Below are positions 9,264 to 21,513 of a stretch of 64,000 bases of DNA, piece by piece. Location of the stretch: NCBI RefSeq assembly GCF_003675895.1, contig NZ_ML014760.1:30945-94944 (forward strand). Reading direction: 5' to 3'. This stretch comes from Parashewanella curva. GTDB taxonomy: Bacteria; Pseudomonadota; Gammaproteobacteria; Enterobacterales; Shewanellaceae. The position numbers and the translations under genes were made by a program. The notes beneath the pieces were generated by a model. That model searched no databases. It saw only the letters and a program-made list of their open reading frames with translations, and was not told the origin of the DNA. Numbering within the stretch: the stretch's first letter is position 1; every line of letters begins with the position of its first letter.

Positions 9264-10187
9264 CTAAGCTCTTAATCGTGAGGTAGCAACAGCACCGCTA
9301 TCAAAGGGCACTGTGTCTTTGAAAATATTAAGGCAATAAATTCCATCGCTTGTTATCAAACAAGTCACTTCATAATGGCTATCCTTTGAAAATTGAAGTC
9401 CAGACATGCCTCCCCCTAGCTCAGCCGGATTGGCAGTGGACTGCTTTACATACTTAGCACGAACCAATAATTCACCAGTAGGCAACTGAAGAACTTGATA
9501 TGACTGTGTATCCAATGGCGCTGTTTCAGATTTGCCAGTACTCAAATTAAAGACTCGCAATTCTGGAAAATTTTCACAACAACGCAATCCTATTGTTTGA
9601 GTTGCCATTAACGCAAGTTGTTGCTGCTGGTATTCATTTCTGCACAACGATTTCATGGTATTCACTTTATCGTCAGCAGATTTCTTATCTGTTGGCTTAA
9701 AATGTTTAACTTTTGGCTCTGCGGTAGCAACCAATTTATACTCATCTCTTTTGAGATCAAAGGTCAATTGCTCTTCAAAGCTTTGTCCTGTCGGCTCGAT
9801 ACCCTCGATAAACCGTTGGTCATTGGGGTTGATGCTTACATCAACAGAAACATTAAGTGCATCTTCAATTGAAAGTTTTAATCTAACCTTGTTATCGTTA
9901 ACCACTTCTGTGGTAAACAGATGCCGAAAATTGGGTTTTATTTGAGTATAGAGTTGTGTATAAGCATCAAGCTTCTGCTGTGGACTGCTGTGTTGGTGTA
10001 ACAAATGATATAAGGCTGTTTTCGTTTCCACCCTATTTGAACCAAAAAAACGATCTAAGAGCTTATCGAACCAATTCGTTGCTTTATTGAGATCTTCCAC
10101 CGTTTGTATTTTTACAATTTGCTTCGTTGATAAGCGATCCAAGTATCCGCTAACAGGTAAAGTAGTAACTCCGGGCATAATCGTCAC
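9264..10187 (-). CDS. Orphan protein with a module shared with the gene at 21514
   Basis: I do not recognise this 307-residue protein. It has no signal peptide or membrane helix. Residues about 50-110 (a WFDKLLDRFF segment, then ETKTALYHLL, KLDAYTQLY and KPNFRHLF) resemble a module in the product of 21514-22959: both show A-L-x-x-L-L, K-L-x-A-Y-x-Q-L, K-P-x-F-x-x-x-F and a later L-x-x-x-I-E. The C-terminal part (190-307) carries two adjacent Cys and looks like a beta-rich domain. It sits between pepQ and fadB, usually close neighbours, so it is probably acquired. A secreted effector is possible but unproven. The initial Met could be the one 3 codons later. Confidence 0.6.
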   Translation of the reverse strand: MTIMPGVTTLPVSGYLDRLSTKQIVKIQTVEDLNKATNWFDKLLDRFFGSNRVETKTALYHLLHQHSSPQQKLDAYTQLYTQIKPNFRHLFTTEVVNDNKVRLKLSIEDALNVSVDVSINPNDQRFIEGIEPTGQSFEEQLTFDLKRDEYKLVATAEPKVKHFKPTDKKSADDKVNTMKSLCRNEYQQQQLALMATQTIGLRCCENFPELRVFNLSTGKSETAPLDTQSYQVLQLPTGELLVRAKYVKQSTANPAELGGGMSGLQFSKDSHYEVTCLITSDGIYCLNIFKDTVPFDSGAVATSRLRA

Positions 10188-10344
10188 CTTTTTGTCTAGC
10201 TAGGTGGGTTTGAATTAAGAATGGCACTAATTCTATTGAAATACCCGTTAATCTTGTTTCATGAAGCAAGGTTCACCCAAAGTTAATTTGCTTTATTTAC
10301 CATCAAAATAAATCAAACAAGCGTTTAAATTATCATTGTAATTC

Positions 10345-10373
10345 TTGTCAAATAGTCGCAAACTGAATACTAA
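10345..10373 (+). promoter_or_regulatory. Candidate sigma-70 promoter for fadBA
   Basis: TTGTCA (10345-10350) and TACTAA (10368-10373) are separated by 17 bases, about 80 bases before the fadB start. The match is good at -35 and moderate at -10. Its position inside the upstream open frame argues for the later fadB start. Confidence 0.45.
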
Positions 10374-10452
10374 ACAAACAATTCTGTTCTCGTTAGCTGA
10401 GTCTCTGTTTGTACCTGATCATGACTTTGAAACAATAATAAGGAAGCAAGCA

Positions 10453-13783
<3,331 letters not shown>

Positions 13784-13793
13784 ACCCTTATTT

Positions 13794-13821
13794 GGTGCCA
13801 ATTTTATTTAAGGTTGGCACC
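13794..13821 (+). terminator. Stem-loop after fadA
   Basis: GGTGCCAA (13794-13801) pairs with TTGGCACC (13814-13821) around a 12-base loop, 10 bases after the fadA stop. There is no real T-run, so termination may be weak. It abuts the parS palindrome. Confidence 0.55.
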
Positions 13822-13822
13822 A

Positions 13823-13838
13823 TGTTTCACGTGAAACA
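13823..13838. promoter_or_regulatory. parS centromere site
   Basis: The 16-bp perfect palindrome TGTTTCACGTGAAACA fits the bacterial chromosomal parS consensus (TGTTNCACGTGAAACA) exactly. ParB encoded at 43692 should bind it. It lies between fadA and tusA in non-coding DNA, about 26 kb from oriC. Confidence 0.93.
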
Positions 13839-13863
13839 ATATTCACATTTCTTCCTCATAAAC

Positions 13864-13891
13864 TTGGCAATTTAAAACTCAATGGTAAAAT
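13864..13891 (+). promoter_or_regulatory. Candidate sigma-70 promoter for tusA
   Basis: TTGGCA (13864-13869) and TAAAAT (13886-13891), spaced by 16 bases, lie 32 bases before the tusA start. The match to consensus is fair. Confidence 0.45.
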
Positions 13892-13923
13892 AGCCGCCAC
13901 TTTTGCAGTAAATAAGACAAGCT

Positions 13924-14169
13924 ATGACCACACCATTTGAAAATGCCAATCACCAACTTGATGCCCTAGGTTTACGTTGCCCTGAGCCTGTAATGATGGT
14001 TAGAAAAAAAGTGCGTCATATGCAAGATGGGGAAACCCTATTGATCATCGCCGATGATCCAGCAACAACTCGTGATATTCCTAGCTTCTGCCAATTTATG
14101 GATCATCAACTTGTTGCCTCTGATACCAGTAGTACGCCATATCAATATCTGATCCAAAAAGGTTTGTAA
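13924..14169 (+). CDS. tusA: Sulfur carrier protein TusA
   Basis: TusA receives sulfur from the cysteine desulfurase IscS and passes it to the TusBCD relay for 2-thiouridine formation at the tRNA wobble position; it also feeds other sulfur pathways. The 81-residue product contains the signature [17 protein letters not shown] with the persulfide-carrying Cys19, the same position as in E. coli. The length fits. It appears to be a single-gene unit between the parS site and the amidohydrolase gene. Confidence 0.95.
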   Translation: MTTPFENANHQLDALGLRCPEPVMMVRKKVRHMQDGETLLIIADDPATTRDIPSFCQFMDHQLVASDTSSTPYQYLIQKGL

Positions 14170-14299
14170 GTCTCCGCTTACGCCCTATCTCATTTCCACA
14201 CAGTTTGTAACGCGAATTCCCTTTTAAGTTTTGGTTAAATGTGCGATAAACACATTGCATAAAATAATTGAAATAACTAAAACGAGAATGGGAATCCAA

Positions 14300-17200
14300 A
14301 TGTTCACTTCCAAGTTAAACCCACTTTATGCGGCAATGGCATTAAGCCTTTCCATCACAACCGCGCAAGCAAAAGAAGAAACCAAATGGTCGGTTAATGA
14401 GCCTGCCAACCAACCATTACAAAGTGTAGATATTAATGTTAATGAAGGCACTTGGATGAACGTTTCTGTGAGTCCAGATGGCAACAATATCGTTTTCGAT
14501 CTGCTTGGTGATATCTACCAAATGCCGATTAATGGCGGCAAAGCAAAACGTTTAGTAAAAGGCATCGCATGGCAGATGCAGCCAGTTTATAGCCCTGATG
14601 GTAAATCTATTGCCTACACCTCTGATGAAAATGGTGGCGACAATATTTGGGTTATGGATGCTGACGGTAGCAATCATCGCAAAGTCACCGATGAAACGTT
14701 TCGTTTATTGAATAGTCCTGCGTGGAGTCCTGACTCACAATATCTTGTCGCACGTAAGCATTTTACGGCTAGCCGCAGTTTAGGCGCAGGGGAAGTTTGG
14801 CTTTATCATGTAACAGGCGGAAAAGGTGTGCGTTTAACTGAACGCCCGAACGATCAAAAAGACTTAGGCGAACCAGCCTACTCACCAGATGGTCGTTATA
14901 TTTATTTCAGTCAAGATGCTACACCAGGCAAGACCTTCCACTATTCAAAAGATTCAGTGAAAGGCATCTACAAAATCAAACGTTATGACACCCAAACGGG
15001 TGACATCAAAGTGTTAGTTTCAGGTACGGGTGGGGCAATTCGTCCGACTCCAAGCCCAGACGGAACCAAGCTCGCTTACATCAAGCGTGATGGATTCCAA
15101 TCAACACTGTATGTCTTAGATTTAAAGTCTGGTCGTAAAACTAAGCTTTATGACAAACTTGATCGTGATATGCAAGAAACATGGGCGATCCATGGCGTTT
15201 ACCCGACCATGGCATGGACACCAGACAATCGTGATATCGTATTTTGGGCTGGCGGTAAGATTAACCGCTTAAATACCAAAACACACACAGCAAAAGTTAT
15301 TCCTTTTGAAGTTAATGATACTCGTGATATTCAACCCGCCGTTGTTGTAAAGCAAGACATTGATAAAGACCAATTCGATGTAAAAATGCTGCGCATGGCA
15401 CAAGTCTCACCGAATGGTAAAAAAGTCGTTTATGAGGCATTAGGTAAGCTGTGGGTTCGTAACATCAAAGATGGCAAAGCCAAACGCCTTACTCGCTTAA
15501 ATGACAACATTGCTGAGTTATTCCCACAATGGTCACGTGACGGTAAAAAAATCGTCTTCACTACTTGGAACGATCAAAAGCAAGGCAGTGTTCGTGTTGT
15601 CAGCGCCAGAGGCGGTAAGCCAAAAGTATTAACCGATGAGCCAGGAAAATTTGTTGAACCAACGTTCTCCCCTGACGGCAAAACAATTGTCTATCGTAAA
15701 GCCAGTGGCGGACGTTTGCTTTCTAAAACTTGGTCACAAGAGCCAGGTTTATATCAAGTCGATATTAAAGGTAAGAAAAACACCTTTATTACCAGCAGTG
15801 GTTATCAGCCACAATTCGGAAGTAGCAATGAGCGTGTCTACTTTATGGATTATGGTAAAACACCAGAGTTTGCATCGATTAACTTAAACGGTCATGAAAA
15901 GCGCACGCACTATACCAGCAAGTTAGCCACAGAATTCCGCATTTCACCTGATGGAAAAAACCTAGCCTTTGCAGAGCGCTTTAAGGTGTTTGTCACTCCA
16001 TTTGCTAAGCACGGTGAAACCATCAATATTGGCCCTAGTGCCACTAATTTACCTGTTACTCAATTGAGTACCCGTGCTGGTGAAAGCATTAGTTGGGGTG
16101 GAGACAACAACCAACTGTATTGGACATTAGGCCCAGAGCTTTATCAAGCGAAGGTAAATACCGATTACACCAAAGCCAAAGATGATGAAAAAGTTGAAGC
16201 CACTATTACTGACCTTGGTTTCAAAAAGGACGCTTATGTTCCACGTGGAACCGTCGCGTTTGTGGGCGGTCAAGTCATCACTATGGAAAGTGACAAGGTC
16301 ATTAACAACGGTATTGTGATTGTAAAAGACAATCATATTGAAGCAGTTGGTGATAACTCATTAAGTATCCCTAAAGGCGCTAAAGTTATCGACATCAGCG
16401 GTAAGACTATCATGCCGGGTCTGTTCGATGCTCACGCTCATGGCTCTCAAGGCAGTAATGAAATCATTCCTCAGCAAAACTGGATGATGTACGCCAACCT
16501 AGCATTAGGTGTTACTACTATTCACGATCCATCCAATGATACGACGGAAGTATTTGCCGCATCCGAGCAACAAAAAGCCGGTAATATTGCTGCGCCACGT
16601 ATCTTCTCAACTGGTACCATTTTGTATGGTGCAAATGGCCCAGGTTATACCTCACACGTTGACTCATTAGATGATGCTAAGTTCCACTTAGAGCGTCTTA
16701 AGAAAGTTGGTGCCTTTACAGTGAAAAGTTATAACCAACCACGACGTAATCAACGTCAGCAAGTGATCGCTGCAGCTCGAGAATTGGATATGATGGTAGT
16801 TCCTGAAGGTGGTTCGCTACTTCAACACAACCTATCAATGATTGTGGATGGACATACAACCTTAGAGCACTCACTGCCTGTTGCTTCAATCTATAACGAT
16901 ATTAAGCAAGTGTGGAAGGCATCGAATACCTCTTACACCCCAACATTGGTTGTCGCTTACGGTGGTATTTCAGGAGAGCATTATTGGTACGACAAAACCA
17001 ATGTGTGGGAGCACCCTCGCCTATCTAAGTATGTGCCATCTGAATTATTGAACTCTCGTTCTATGCGTCGTACCAAAGCGCCTGATGGACACTACAATCA
17101 CTTTAATGTCGTTAAGGTCGCCAAAGAGTTGAATGATATTGGTGTCGTTGCCAACATCGGTGCGCACGGTCAACGCGAAGGTCTAGCGGCACACTGGGAA

Positions 17201-17482
17201 ATGTGGATGTTCGCCCAAGGCGGCATGACCAATATGGAAGTTCTGAAAACCGCGACTATTAACCCAGCCAAAACCTTTGCTCTTGATCATCAACTTGGAA
17301 GCATTAAAAAAGGCAAACTGGCTGACTTGATGGTGATTGATGGAAATCCATTAGAGAACATTCGTGACACCGACAAAGTGGTTTACACCATGGTCAACGG
17401 TAAGCTCTATGATGCCGAAACCATGAATGAACTTAATGGTGATATGAAAAAACGCAAGCCGTTTTTCTTTGAAAGTAAGTAA
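14300..17482 (+). CDS. Exported amidohydrolase with N-terminal TolB/WD40-like propeller
   Basis: The product (about 1060 residues) has a signal peptide ending TTAQA and a long N-terminal beta-propeller made of PD40/TolB-like repeats (SVSPDGNNIVF, VYSPDGKSIAYTSDE, AWSPDSQYLVA, AYSPDGRYIYFS and more to about residue 590). From about residue 660 it is an amidohydrolase-superfamily domain: GLFDAHAHG supplies the metal-binding HxH near residue 711, with further His in GHTTLEHS and NIGAHGQ and the C-terminal KKGKLADLMVIDGNPLENI typical of imidazolonepropionase-like enzymes. The substrate is unknown; peptide or amide hydrolysis in the periplasm is likely. I chose Met 14300, which gives a normal signal peptide; Met 14288 is an alternative. 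Confidence 0.85.
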   Translation: MFTSKLNPLYAAMALSLSITTAQAKEETKWSVNEPANQPLQSVDINVNEGTWMNVSVSPDGNNIVFDLLGDIYQMPINGGKAKRLVKGIAWQMQPVYSPDGKSIAYTSDENGGDNIWVMDADGSNHRKVTDETFRLLNSPAWSPDSQYLVARKHFTASRSLGAGEVWLYHVTGGKGVRLTERPNDQKDLGEPAYSPDGRYIYFSQDATPGKTFHYSKDSVKGIYKIKRYDTQTGDIKVLVSGTGGAIRPTPSPDGTKLAYIKRDGFQSTLYVLDLKSGRKTKLYDKLDRDMQETWAIHGVYPTMAWTPDNRDIVFWAGGKINRLNTKTHTAKVIPFEVNDTRDIQPAVVVKQDIDKDQFDVKMLRMAQVSPNGKKVVYEALGKLWVRNIKDGKAKRLTRLNDNIAELFPQWSRDGKKIVFTTWNDQKQGSVRVVSARGGKPKVLTDEPGKFVEPTFSPDGKTIVYRKASGGRLLSKTWSQEPGLYQVDIKGKKNTFITSSGYQPQFGSSNERVYFMDYGKTPEFASINLNGHEKRTHYTSKLATEFRISPDGKNLAFAERFKVFVTPFAKHGETINIGPSATNLPVTQLSTRAGESISWGGDNNQLYWTLGPELYQAKVNTDYTKAKDDEKVEATITDLGFKKDAYVPRGTVAFVGGQVITMESDKVINNGIVIVKDNHIEAVGDNSLSIPKGAKVIDISGKTIMPGLFDAHAHGSQGSNEIIPQQNWMMYANLALGVTTIHDPSNDTTEVFAASEQQKAGNIAAPRIFSTGTILYGANGPGYTSHVDSLDDAKFHLERLKKVGAFTVKSYNQPRRNQRQQVIAAARELDMMVVPEGGSLLQHNLSMIVDGHTTLEHSLPVASIYNDIKQVWKASNTSYTPTLVVAYGGISGEHYWYDKTNVWEHPRLSKYVPSELLNSRSMRRTKAPDGHYNHFNVVKVAKELNDIGVVANIGAHGQREGLAAHWEMWMFAQGGMTNMEVLKTATINPAKTFALDHQLGSIKKGKLADLMVIDGNPLENIRDTDKVVYTMVNGKLYDAETMNELNGDMKKRKPFFFESK

Positions 17483-17504
17483 TCTCTTACTGTAGTTAGA
17501 TCTT

Positions 17505-17530
17505 AAGGGTGTTTCACGTGAAACACCCTT
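17505..17530. terminator. Bidirectional terminator containing parS
   Basis: A 26-bp perfect palindrome (AAGGGTGTTTCAC paired with GTGAAACACCCTT) is followed by TTTT. It lies between the convergent amidohydrolase and tag genes and can end both. Its core is an exact parS site at 17510-17525. Confidence 0.75.
17510..17525. promoter_or_regulatory. parS centromere site embedded in the terminator
   Basis: TGTTTCACGTGAAACA is identical to the site at 13823 and to the parS consensus. Two exact copies 3.7 kb apart on one side of oriC, with parAB nearby, make a functional ParB-binding role very likely. Confidence 0.93.
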
Positions 17531-17532
17531 TT

Positions 17533-18093
17533 TTATGAGTTTCGACAAAAACAATCCAACGTATGATCATCCACCATTCCCACTGCCTGCATAAAAGCAT
17601 AACAAATCGTAGGGCCAACAAAGTTAAACCCAAGTTTTTTTAACGCCTTTGACATCGCTTGAGACTCAGGCGTTTCAACAGGTACTTCCATTAATGATAA
17701 AAATTCATTGATGATTGGCTTCCCCCCCACAAACTCCCAAAGAAATAGCGAGAAGTCATTGCCCTGCTCGACGAAGGCGATATAGGCTTTGGCGTTGCGA
17801 ATGATGGATTGGATCTTTAACCGATTGCGGACAATGCTTTTATCTTGCATCAAGCGTTCAACATCAGCTTCACTAAACTCAGCAATTTTATACGGGTCGA
17901 AGTTGGCAAAGGCTTTTTGGTAATTTTGCTGCTTTTTTAAAATGGTGATCCAAGACAAACCAGCTTGTTGTCCATCAAGACACAGCTTTTCAAACAGTTC
18001 TAATGAGTCATAAACCGGACATCCCCAAACCTTATCGTGATATTCCTGATAGATAGGATCGTCACTCACCCAAGCGCAGCGTATCTTTGTCAT
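17533..18093 (-). CDS. tag: DNA-3-methyladenine glycosylase I
   Basis: Tag removes 3-methyladenine from alkylated DNA in base excision repair. The 186-residue product has the structural-zinc ligands of the family: Cys6 and His19 near the N-terminus (RCAWVSDDPIYQEYHDKVWG) and His177 with a Cys in DDHTLDCFC at the C-terminus. The catalytic-site region LDGQQAGLSWITIL and the segment ADVERLMQDKSIVRNR are typical. Length matches E. coli Tag (187). It is convergent with the amidohydrolase gene and close to glyQ, as in other Shewanella. Confidence 0.95.
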   Translation of the reverse strand: MTKIRCAWVSDDPIYQEYHDKVWGCPVYDSLELFEKLCLDGQQAGLSWITILKKQQNYQKAFANFDPYKIAEFSEADVERLMQDKSIVRNRLKIQSIIRNAKAYIAFVEQGNDFSLFLWEFVGGKPIINEFLSLMEVPVETPESQAMSKALKKLGFNFVGPTICYAFMQAVGMVDDHTLDCFCRNS

Positions 18094-18196
18094 TCCATTT
18101 TCCCTTAAATACTCAAGTTCAGACCAGCTAGCTTAATAAAGCACCCAGTACAATCATTAGTAGTTTAACTAGTGAAACATAGGCAACCTATAATGA

Positions 18197-18341
18197 GAAG
18201 CCTTATTTAATAAGCCAACCGTTCGTAACAGGATGTTACGGTCGTCAGCACATGGCTGTTCTCGCACATCCATGTGCTCCACAGCATTCAGGCATCCTGC
18301 CTATCAGACGTGCGCTTATGTTGGCGTTTAAATAAGGCTTC
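18197..18341. repeat. MITE-like inverted-repeat element, 145 bp
   Basis: The ends carry inverted copies of GAAGCCTTATTTAA followed by a related GCCAAC stretch. The interior holds further palindromes (AGCACATGG with CCATGTGCT) and no ORF. Bases 18216-18240 (CAACCGTTCGTAACAGGATG and on) recur with few changes at 35005-35028 in another inverted repeat. It fills most of the 395-base gap 18094-18488 between tag and glyQ, where nothing else was recognised. Confidence 0.65.
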
Positions 18342-18488
18342 GGCAACAATAACTCTACCTTATGACTCGAATTGAAGATTTAAATAAATTTTCCCTTGAG
18401 GATCATAAAGCTAGAAAATAACCTACTCAGAACGATACCATGAAGGTATAATCGAAACCATTTTCTACCACTTTATATAGCGACAGTA

Positions 18489-19394
18489 ATGAGCAGCAAT
18501 CACGATATAAAAACGTTTCAAGGGTTTATTCTCACCCTGCAAGAATACTGGGCGCAGCAAGGTTGCGCTATCATTCAACCACTAGACATGGAAGTAGGGG
18601 CTGGTACCTTCCACCCACAAACTTTCTTGCGTTCAATCGGCCCTGAGCCAATGAGCAGTGCTTATGTGCAGCCATCACGCCGCCCAACTGATGGTCGTTA
18701 CGGTGAAAACCCAAACCGTCTGCAACATTACTATCAATTCCAAGTGGTACTAAAGCCGTCACCTGACAATATTCAAGAGCTGTACTTAGGCTCACTTAAA
18801 GCATTAGGTGTAGATCCTGAAGTTCACGACATTCGTTTTGTTGAAGACAACTGGGAATCACCAACCTTAGGGGCTTGGGGGCTTGGCTGGGAAGTCTGGC
18901 TAAACGGCATGGAAGTGAGTCAGTTCACCTATTTCCAACAAGTGGGCGGTCTTGAATGTAGCCCTGTTACTGGTGAAATTACTTATGGTCTTGAGCGTCT
19001 TGCTATGTATATTCAAGGCGTAGACAGTGTATATGACTTAGTGTGGACAGACGGTCCAATGGGTCGTATTACTTATGGTGATGTATTCCACCAAAACGAA
19101 GTCGAACAATCTGAGTTTAACTTCGACCACGCTGATGTTGATTTCCTATTTGCGACGTTCGATAAGTGCGAAGAAATGTGCAACAAGCTGCTTGAGCTTG
19201 AAAAGCCACTTCCGCTTCCAGCTTATGAGCAAGTAATGAAAGCGTCACACGCATTCAACCTGCTTGATGCTCGTCATGCAATTTCGGTCACCGAACGTCA
19301 ACGCTACATACTACGTGTTCGCACCATGGCGAAAGGCGTAGCAGAAGCTTACTATGCCGCACGTGAAGCGCTTGGCTTCCCAATGTGTAAGTAA
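18489..19394 (+). CDS. glyQ: Glycine--tRNA ligase alpha subunit
   Basis: GlyQ is the catalytic subunit of the bacterial (alpha2beta2) glycyl-tRNA synthetase and charges tRNA-Gly. The 301-residue product has the hallmark start ([20 protein letters not shown]), the block [19 protein letters not shown] with the class II motif region, and [20 protein letters not shown]. The length fits (303 in E. coli). glyS begins 14 bases later in the same operon. No strong ribosome-binding site precedes the ATG, but it is the family start. Confidence 0.97.
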   Translation: MSSNHDIKTFQGFILTLQEYWAQQGCAIIQPLDMEVGAGTFHPQTFLRSIGPEPMSSAYVQPSRRPTDGRYGENPNRLQHYYQFQVVLKPSPDNIQELYLGSLKALGVDPEVHDIRFVEDNWESPTLGAWGLGWEVWLNGMEVSQFTYFQQVGGLECSPVTGEITYGLERLAMYIQGVDSVYDLVWTDGPMGRITYGDVFHQNEVEQSEFNFDHADVDFLFATFDKCEEMCNKLLELEKPLPLPAYEQVMKASHAFNLLDARHAISVTERQRYILRVRTMAKGVAEAYYAAREALGFPMCK

Positions 19395-19408
19395 TGAGGT
19401 AATAAAAT

Positions 19409-21481
19409 ATGAATAAAGAAAACTTACTCATTGAGATTGGTACCGAAGAGTTACCACCAAAAGCCCTGAAAACACTGGCTGAGGCGTTTTTAGCAAACTT
19501 TACTGCAGAGCTAGACAAAGCCGAATTAAGCTTTGATAACGGCAACTGGTTTGCTGCACCTCGCCGTTTAGCCTTGCGTATCGAAAACTTAGATGTAGCG
19601 CAAGCCGATAAAATCGTTGAAAAACGCGGTCCAGCGGTAAGCAGTGCGTTCGATGCTGATGGTAACCCAACCAAAGCCGCGATGGGCTGGGCTCGTGGTA
19701 ATGGCATTAGTGTTGAAGACGCTGAGCGCCTAGTAACGGACAAAGGCGAATGGCTACTACACAAAGCACAAGTGACGGGTAAAGCCACCAGCGAATTAGT
19801 GGCCGATATGACCCAGCGTGCTTTGGATAAATTACCGATTCCAAAACCTATGCGTTGGGGCAGCAATACCACACAGTTTATTCGTCCTGTGCATACCGTA
19901 ACTATGCTTTTAGGCTCTGAATCTATTGATGGCACGGTATTAGGCATCAAGACAGCACGTACCATTCGCGGTCATCGCTTTATGGGTCAAAGTGAATTCG
20001 AACTAAATCATGCTGATGATTACCTACCAACCCTAAAAGAAACCGGTAAGGTAATGGCGGATTACACTGAGCGTAAAGCCATTATTAAAGCAGGGGCTGA
20101 ACAAGCGGCTAAAGAGTTAGGTGGTGTTGCTGAGCTGACTGATGAGCTACTAGATGAAGTGGCATCATTGGTTGAGTGGCCTATCGTGCTTAAAGCCAAC
20201 TTTGAAAATGACTTTTTAAACGTGCCACAAGAAGCCTTAGTGTACACCATGAAAGGCGATCAGAAATACTTCCCAGTATTTGATAACGACGGTAACTTGC
20301 TGCCGCACTTTATCTTTGTGACCAACATTGAGTCGAAAGACCCACAGCAAATCATCGACGGTAACGAGAAGGTGATCCGCCCTCGCCTAGCTGATGCGGA
20401 GTTCTTCTTTAACACTGATAAAAAACGCAGCTTAGAATCACGTTTGGAAAGCTTAGAAACCGTGGTATTCCAAAAGCAATTAGGCACGCTGAAAGACCGT
20501 GTTAATCGTATCAGTGCTCTATCTGGTTACATTGCCGGTTTATTAAATGCCAATCAAGACGATGCTGCTCGTGCGGGTCTACTCTCTAAAACTGATTTAA
20601 TGACCGAAATGGTGATGGAGTTTACTGATACTCAAGGCACCATGGGCATGCACTACGCACGCCTTGACGGTGAAACCGAAGCGGTTGCTGTTGCTTTGCA
20701 AGAGCAATATCTGCCTAAGTTCTCTGGCGATCGCGTACCAACAGAGCTGGTTTCTTGCTCCGTCGCGTTAGCTGAGAAATTTGATACGCTTGTGGGTATT
20801 TTCTGTATTGGTCAAGCCCCGAAAGGCGCGGCCGATCCATTTGCCCTGCGTCGTGCTGCGATTGGTATTTTACGTATTATCGTTGAGAACAAGCTGCCAT
20901 TAGATTTGGTGGACTTGATTGCCAAAGCCGCTGAGCTTCATTGTGAAAGCGTCAGCAATGACAATACTCACGATGACGTGCTGCAATTCCTAATGGGACG
21001 CTTCCGCTCTTGGTACCAAGACAAAGGCGTTGATGTCGATGTAATTTTAGCGGTTCTTGCTCGCACACCGACTCAGCCAGCAGACTTTGATAAGCGTATT
21101 GTTGCGGTATCTGAGTTCAGACAACGTGAAGAAGCAACGGCACTTGCTGCAGCCAACAAGCGTGTATCAAACATTCTGGCGAAAAATGCAGTAGATGGCT
21201 CAAGTGAAATCAATCAAGGTTTGCTAGCGGAAGATGCTGAAATCAAACTGGCGGCACAATTGGCTGAACTAGAGCCAGCATTAACGCCTCTGTTTGCTGA
21301 CGGTAACTATGAAGCGGCGCTGAATCAATTGGCGGCACTGCGTACTAATGTTGATACCTTCTTTGAAGATGTAATGGTGATGGCAGATGATGAAGCGCTT
21401 AAGAATAACCGCTTAGCCCTTCTGAACCACTTACGTACTTTATTCTTGCAAGTGGCGGATATTTCACTGCTGCAATCTTAA
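19409..21481 (+). CDS. glyS: Glycine--tRNA ligase beta subunit
   Basis: GlyS binds tRNA for the heterotetrameric glycyl-tRNA synthetase. The 690-residue product starts [19 protein letters not shown], the conserved N-terminus, and contains [10 protein letters not shown] and the HD-like region [22 protein letters not shown]. The C-terminal 100 residues form an anticodon-binding (DALR-like) domain with [18 protein letters not shown]. Length is close to E. coli (689). It is preceded by a weak ribosome site (GAGGTAA). Confidence 0.97.
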   Translation: MNKENLLIEIGTEELPPKALKTLAEAFLANFTAELDKAELSFDNGNWFAAPRRLALRIENLDVAQADKIVEKRGPAVSSAFDADGNPTKAAMGWARGNGISVEDAERLVTDKGEWLLHKAQVTGKATSELVADMTQRALDKLPIPKPMRWGSNTTQFIRPVHTVTMLLGSESIDGTVLGIKTARTIRGHRFMGQSEFELNHADDYLPTLKETGKVMADYTERKAIIKAGAEQAAKELGGVAELTDELLDEVASLVEWPIVLKANFENDFLNVPQEALVYTMKGDQKYFPVFDNDGNLLPHFIFVTNIESKDPQQIIDGNEKVIRPRLADAEFFFNTDKKRSLESRLESLETVVFQKQLGTLKDRVNRISALSGYIAGLLNANQDDAARAGLLSKTDLMTEMVMEFTDTQGTMGMHYARLDGETEAVAVALQEQYLPKFSGDRVPTELVSCSVALAEKFDTLVGIFCIGQAPKGAADPFALRRAAIGILRIIVENKLPLDLVDLIAKAAELHCESVSNDNTHDDVLQFLMGRFRSWYQDKGVDVDVILAVLARTPTQPADFDKRIVAVSEFRQREEATALAAANKRVSNILAKNAVDGSSEINQGLLAEDAEIKLAAQLAELEPALTPLFADGNYEAALNQLAALRTNVDTFFEDVMVMADDEALKNNRLALLNHLRTLFLQVADISLLQS

Positions 21482-21494
21482 TTTTGTTACCAAT

Positions 21495-21512
21495 GGGCAT
21501 CCATCGATGCCC
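21495..21512 (+). terminator. Terminator after glyS
   Basis: GGGCATC pairs with GATGCCC around a 4-base loop, followed after 4 bases by T-rich sequence (TTATTTTCC and seven T). It ends the glyQS operon and lies at the 3' end of the convergent gene at 21514. Confidence 0.7.
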
Positions 21513-21513
21513 G

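Noticed and set aside
10345..10452. 36-codon N-terminal extension of FadB
   Set aside because: FadB starts at MIYQSP in the family; the extension overlaps the promoter-like boxes and the later ATG has a good ribosome site.
19288..19965. 225-codon antisense frame over glyQ/glyS
   Set aside because: Shadow of glyS: low-complexity Ser/Ala-rich translation without a ribosome site or family match.
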